Source of the DNA: Paraperlucidibaca baekdonensis
GTDB lineage: Bacteria; Pseudomonadota; Gammaproteobacteria; Pseudomonadales; Moraxellaceae
Assembly: GCF_003387535.1 (NCBI RefSeq)
Contig: NZ_QUNR01000004.1
Span: 186,001-250,000, forward strand
Direction: 5' to 3'
DNA: 64,000 nt
The notes beneath the pieces were generated by a model. That model was not told where the DNA came from, did not search any database, and worked only from the letters and a program-made list of their open reading frames with translations. The translations under genes were made by a program, and so were the position numbers. This document shows positions 61,488-64,000 of this stretch, piece after piece. Numbering within the stretch: the first letter of the stretch is position 1; each line of letters opens with the position of its first letter.

Positions 61488-62213
61488 ATGTCTGCACTCG
61501 CCCAACGCGTTATTTTAATTACCGGCGCCAGCCGCGGCATTGGCCGCGCGGTGGCGTTGGCCTGTGCACAAGCCGGCGCCACAGTGGTGCTATTGGGCCG
61601 CGAAGAAGCCACACTCAATGCCACCTATGACGCCATCACGGCACAAGGCGGACCAACACCCGCCATCATCACGCTCGATTTAAGCGTGGCGCCGGTGGAG
61701 CTTTGCCAACAGGTAGCTGAACAAATCCAAGCCACGTTTGGTCGCCTCGATGGCATTGTCCATAACGCAGCGGATTTGGGCGATATCACGCCGCTGGAAA
61801 TGTATGACCCCGACACCTACGATCGCGTCATGGCGATCAATCTGCGCGCGCCCTTTGTGCTCACGCAAACGCTATTGCCGCTGCTCAAAGCCAGCCCTGA
61901 TGCCAGTGTGATCTTTACCGGCAGCAGTGTTGGCCGCCAAGCGCGCGCGTTTTGGGGTGCCTATGCGCTATCGAAGTTTGGCGTTGAAGGCCTGACACAG
62001 TTGTTTGCTGAGGAGCTCAAAAATACCAGTGACGTGCGGGTGAACTGCGTCAATCCGGGCGCCACACGAACATCCATGCGCGCCAGTGCCTACCCTGGCG
62101 AGAACCCAGAGAGCGTGAAAACACCGGAGTCCATTGCGCATCATTATGTGCATTTATTGAGCGATGCCGCGCGTGGTACCACGGGGCAGTCGTTGGACTT
62201 AACGGCCGCCTAG
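61488..62213 (+). CDS. yciK: Short-chain dehydrogenase YciK
   Basis: This 241-residue NAD(P)-dependent SDR has the cofactor motif ITGASRGIGRAVAL at residues 11-24 and the catalytic YxxxK as YALSK, preceded by an FTGSS stretch. It is the third gene of the ubiG-mupP-yciK run, the neighbourhood of the YciK-type oxidoreductase in Pseudomonas. Substrate is unknown. AGGAG lies upstream of the ATG. It overlaps the stop of the convergent DUF2721 gene by 4 bp. Confidence 0.92.
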   Translation: MSALAQRVILITGASRGIGRAVALACAQAGATVVLLGREEATLNATYDAITAQGGPTPAIITLDLSVAPVELCQQVAEQIQATFGRLDGIVHNAADLGDITPLEMYDPDTYDRVMAINLRAPFVLTQTLLPLLKASPDASVIFTGSSVGRQARAFWGAYALSKFGVEGLTQLFAEELKNTSDVRVNCVNPGATRTSMRASAYPGENPESVKTPESIAHHYVHLLSDAARGTTGQSLDLTAA

Positions 62214-62632
62214 CGCCGGCGAAAGGCGCTTTGTTGGTCGTGCAGCTCTTCAATATCCGCAAGATGCATGGCCAACGCCCGATAGGAAATCAGAATTTCA
62301 CGCAATGACAAGGCGAGTGAAGCCAGCATCAGCAGCAAGCTCAAAACAAAGCTCACCAACGCCAGCAGCGGCTGACTCAACAGCACCAAACCAATACAGA
62401 TAATGCACATCACCAGACTCGCCACTCCACAGGCCTGCATATTGCGGATCAGTAGTAAGCGCTGCTGGAGGTGCGCCATCTGCGCTAGAAGTGCCGGCTC
62501 GGGCCTCAATTTGTACTGGTCGTGCAACTGGCGAATGAGATTGGCAAGCGCTAAAAAGCGGTTGGTAAATGCCAGCAACAGCAAGGAAATTGCCGGAAAC
62601 AAAATCGATGGTGTGCTGACATTGATGTCCAT
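62210..62632 (-). CDS. DUF2721 family membrane protein
   Basis: This 140-residue protein has an N-terminal hydrophobic segment (ILFPAISLLLLAFTNRFLALANLIR) characteristic of DUF2721 and two further helices around residues 70-115. A charged loop with QMAHLQQRLLLIRNMQA separates them. The family has no known function. It lies 3 bp downstream of rluB and may share its transcript. Confidence 0.85.
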   Translation of the reverse strand: MDINVSTPSILFPAISLLLLAFTNRFLALANLIRQLHDQYKLRPEPALLAQMAHLQQRLLLIRNMQACGVASLVMCIICIGLVLLSQPLLALVSFVLSLLLMLASLALSLREILISYRALAMHLADIEELHDQQSAFRRR

Positions 62633-62635
62633 CAG

Positions 62636-63625
62636 TTAGCCCTTATTATCGGAGCCATCACGGCGCTGCTGGCGCAAATAGCCACCTTTGCGCGGCGCTT
62701 CAGTTTGGCTGCCTGCCGTGCTATCGCGACGTGCAGGCCTGCCGGTGCGCGCTGGTTTATCATCGCCACGCGTTGCTTTATCGCCGGTACGCGAACTGTT
62801 ATCGACAAAGCGCGGCTTCAGGGGGTTCTCGCGTTGCTTCTCGGTCCGACGACGGGTCAAGCCAAACAGCCCCGATCCATTGCGACGAGGACGTAACTCC
62901 ACTGCACCCAAGAGCTTATCAATGTCGGGCTTATCGAGCTCAATCCAGCGGCCTGTGCGTAGCTCGCGCGGCAAGGCTTGAGTGCCATAGCGGGTGCGCA
63001 GCAGGCGGCTGACTTTCAGCTCCTGCGACTCAAACAATCGCCGAACTTCGCGGTTACGACCTTCTTTCACAACGACCTGCCACCAGCGGTTAAAGCCTTC
63101 ACCGCCAAGCTCCGAAACACTTTCAAACTTCGCCGGGCCATCATCTAGCTCAACACCTTCACAGAGCGCGCGCTGAGCATCTTGCGTGAGCTCACCCATT
63201 ACGCGCACGGCGTATTCCCGCTCAATTTCGCTTGATGGATGCATCAGACGATTGGCAAATTGGCCATCGTTGGTAAATAACAGCAAGCCGCTTGAGTTGA
63301 TATCGAGGCGGCCCACCATGACCCAGCGCTCGCCGGTGATGCGCGGCAGGCGATCAAACACCGTGGGGCGGCCTTCGGGGTCGGAGCGCGAACAGATTTC
63401 GCCCTCCGGTTTGTAATAGGCAATGACGCGGCGCTGTACTTCTGATTCCAGGGAGAAATGCACAAGCCGGCCATCGAGGCGTAACTCATCGCCGACAACG
63501 ACGCGATCGCCGAGCTTGGCCAAGGCGCCATTGACACTGACACGGCCATCTAAAATGGCCTGCTCCATGTGGCGGCGTGAGCCAAGACCCGAACGGGCGA
63601 GAACTTTCTGTAATTTTTCACTCAT
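62636..63625 (-). CDS. rluB: 23S rRNA pseudouridine-2605 synthase RluB
   Basis: This 329-residue enzyme isomerises a uridine in 23S rRNA domain V. An N-terminal S4 domain (KLQKVLARSGLGSRRHMEQAILDGRV) precedes the RsuA/RluB catalytic core, with Asp in GRLDINSSGLLLFTNDG and YAVRVMG. The C-terminal 75 residues are a low-complexity Arg/Gly/Lys/Thr-rich tail, common in RluB. The ATG at 63625 lies inside the scpB stop region (8-bp overlap), so the genes are coupled, as scpB-rluB is in many bacteria. Confidence 0.95.
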   Translation of the reverse strand: MSEKLQKVLARSGLGSRRHMEQAILDGRVSVNGALAKLGDRVVVGDELRLDGRLVHFSLESEVQRRVIAYYKPEGEICSRSDPEGRPTVFDRLPRITGERWVMVGRLDINSSGLLLFTNDGQFANRLMHPSSEIEREYAVRVMGELTQDAQRALCEGVELDDGPAKFESVSELGGEGFNRWWQVVVKEGRNREVRRLFESQELKVSRLLRTRYGTQALPRELRTGRWIELDKPDIDKLLGAVELRPRRNGSGLFGLTRRRTEKQRENPLKPRFVDNSSRTGDKATRGDDKPARTGRPARRDSTAGSQTEAPRKGGYLRQQRRDGSDNKG

Positions 63626-64000
63626 GAGTTGCTGCTTCCAAGTCGGCCGCAATCTCGGCGAGATCGCGTATCGAGGCCAAAGCGGGTAAGTCCGCCAGGC
63701 TTTTCAAATTAAAATCATCGAGAAAATGCCGGGTGGTGGCAAATAATGCGGGCCGCCCCGGCACCTCTTTATGCCCTGCCACGCGCACCCACTCGCGCTC
63801 CAATAACGTTTTCACAATCGCCGTGCTCACGGCCACACCACGAATATCTTCAATTTCCGAGCGCGTAATGGGCTGGCGGTAAGCGATTAATGCCAGCGTC
63901 TCTAGCAGCGCACGCGAATAGCGCTGTGGACGCTCATCCCAGAGTTTGCTGACCCACGGCCCCACATCATGGCGAACCTGAAAGCGCCAGCCTGAGGCGA
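63618..64000 (-). CDS. scpB: Segregation and condensation protein B (N-terminus beyond window edge)
   Basis: This is the C-terminal part (about 127 residues seen) of the winged-helix ScpB, which with ScpA and SMC compacts and segregates the chromosome. The frame stays open to base 64000, through GWRFQVRHDVGPWVSKLWDE, so the GTG at 63965 is not the true start. RYSRALLETLALIAYRQPITRSEIEDIRGVAV is the most conserved family block. The 5' part of the gene, and probably scpA, lie beyond the window. Confidence 0.95.
   Translation of the reverse strand, partial: ASGWRFQVRHDVGPWVSKLWDERPQRYSRALLETLALIAYRQPITRSEIEDIRGVAVSTAIVKTLLEREWVRVAGHKEVPGRPALFATTRHFLDDFNLKSLADLPALASIRDLAEIAADLEAATHE

Overview
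The window looks like chromosomal core sequence of a gammaproteobacterium in or near the Pseudomonadales (Pseudomonas/Moraxellaceae side). The basis is gene order and gene content, not a database search. Diagnostic blocks are trxB-aat-bpt-infA divergent from ftsK-lolA-rarA-serS-cysG; gyrA-serC-pheA-hisC-[tyrA::aroA fusion]-cmk-rpsA-ihfB-lapA-pyrF; ubiG-mupP-yciK; a long (about 530 aa) isocitrate lyase; and a type II secretion operon in xcpR-Z order. Coding density is very high, with many 1, 4 and 8 bp overlaps. No insertion sequence, CRISPR array, rRNA or intact prophage was seen.

Layout. 1-4.1 kb: lipid-related and small genes on the minus strand (a truncated delta-9 type acyl desaturase, a serine hydrolase with a DUF4282 membrane protein, a PA4642-family protein, a PlsC/YihG-like acyltransferase), then a plus-strand AMACR-like CoA-transferase family III gene. 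5.4-6.0 kb: the only clearly gene-poor stretch, holding tRNA-Leu(UAA), tRNA-Cys(GCA) and what looks like the scar of an element once integrated at the tRNA-Leu 3' end. 6.2-13.7 kb: gspEFGHIJKLM. 13.8-22.6 kb: ETF-ubiquinone oxidoreductase, DUF1285, rapA, rluA, an exported alpha/beta hydrolase with an MlaA homologue, and a TetR regulator. 22.6-32.6 kb: cysG-serS-rarA-lolA-ftsK facing trxB-aat-bpt-infA. 32.7-47.4 kb: a fatty acid and hydrocarbon block with acyl-CoA synthetase, AraC regulator, alkane hydroxylase fused to rubredoxin, DyP peroxidase, malate synthase G, LysR regulator, isocitrate lyase and two FadL-type porins flanking ttcA. 47.5-60 kb: pyrF-lapA-ihfB-rpsA-cmk-tyrA::aroA-hisC-pheA-serC-gyrA. 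60-64 kb: ubiG-mupP-yciK, DUF2721, rluB and a truncated scpB.

How the genes fit together. The 32.7-47.4 kb block, with ETF-QO and the desaturase, reads as a route for growth on alkanes or long fatty acids: uptake through FadL channels, terminal hydroxylation by AlkB with its own rubredoxin, CoA activation, beta-oxidation electrons delivered to quinone by ETF-QO, and carbon conservation through isocitrate lyase and malate synthase G. The enzymes between alcohol and fatty acid and the beta-oxidation genes themselves are not in the window. The type II secretion genes lack gspC, gspD and the prepilin peptidase, which must lie elsewhere if the system works.

I did not find a convincing undescribed multi-gene system. 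The least explained items are the tRNA-Leu scar with five GGTGTAA heptamers, an 11-bp inverted repeat in the rpsA leader, an MlaA homologue without a lipobox coupled to an exported hydrolase, and the serine hydrolase-DUF4282 pair.
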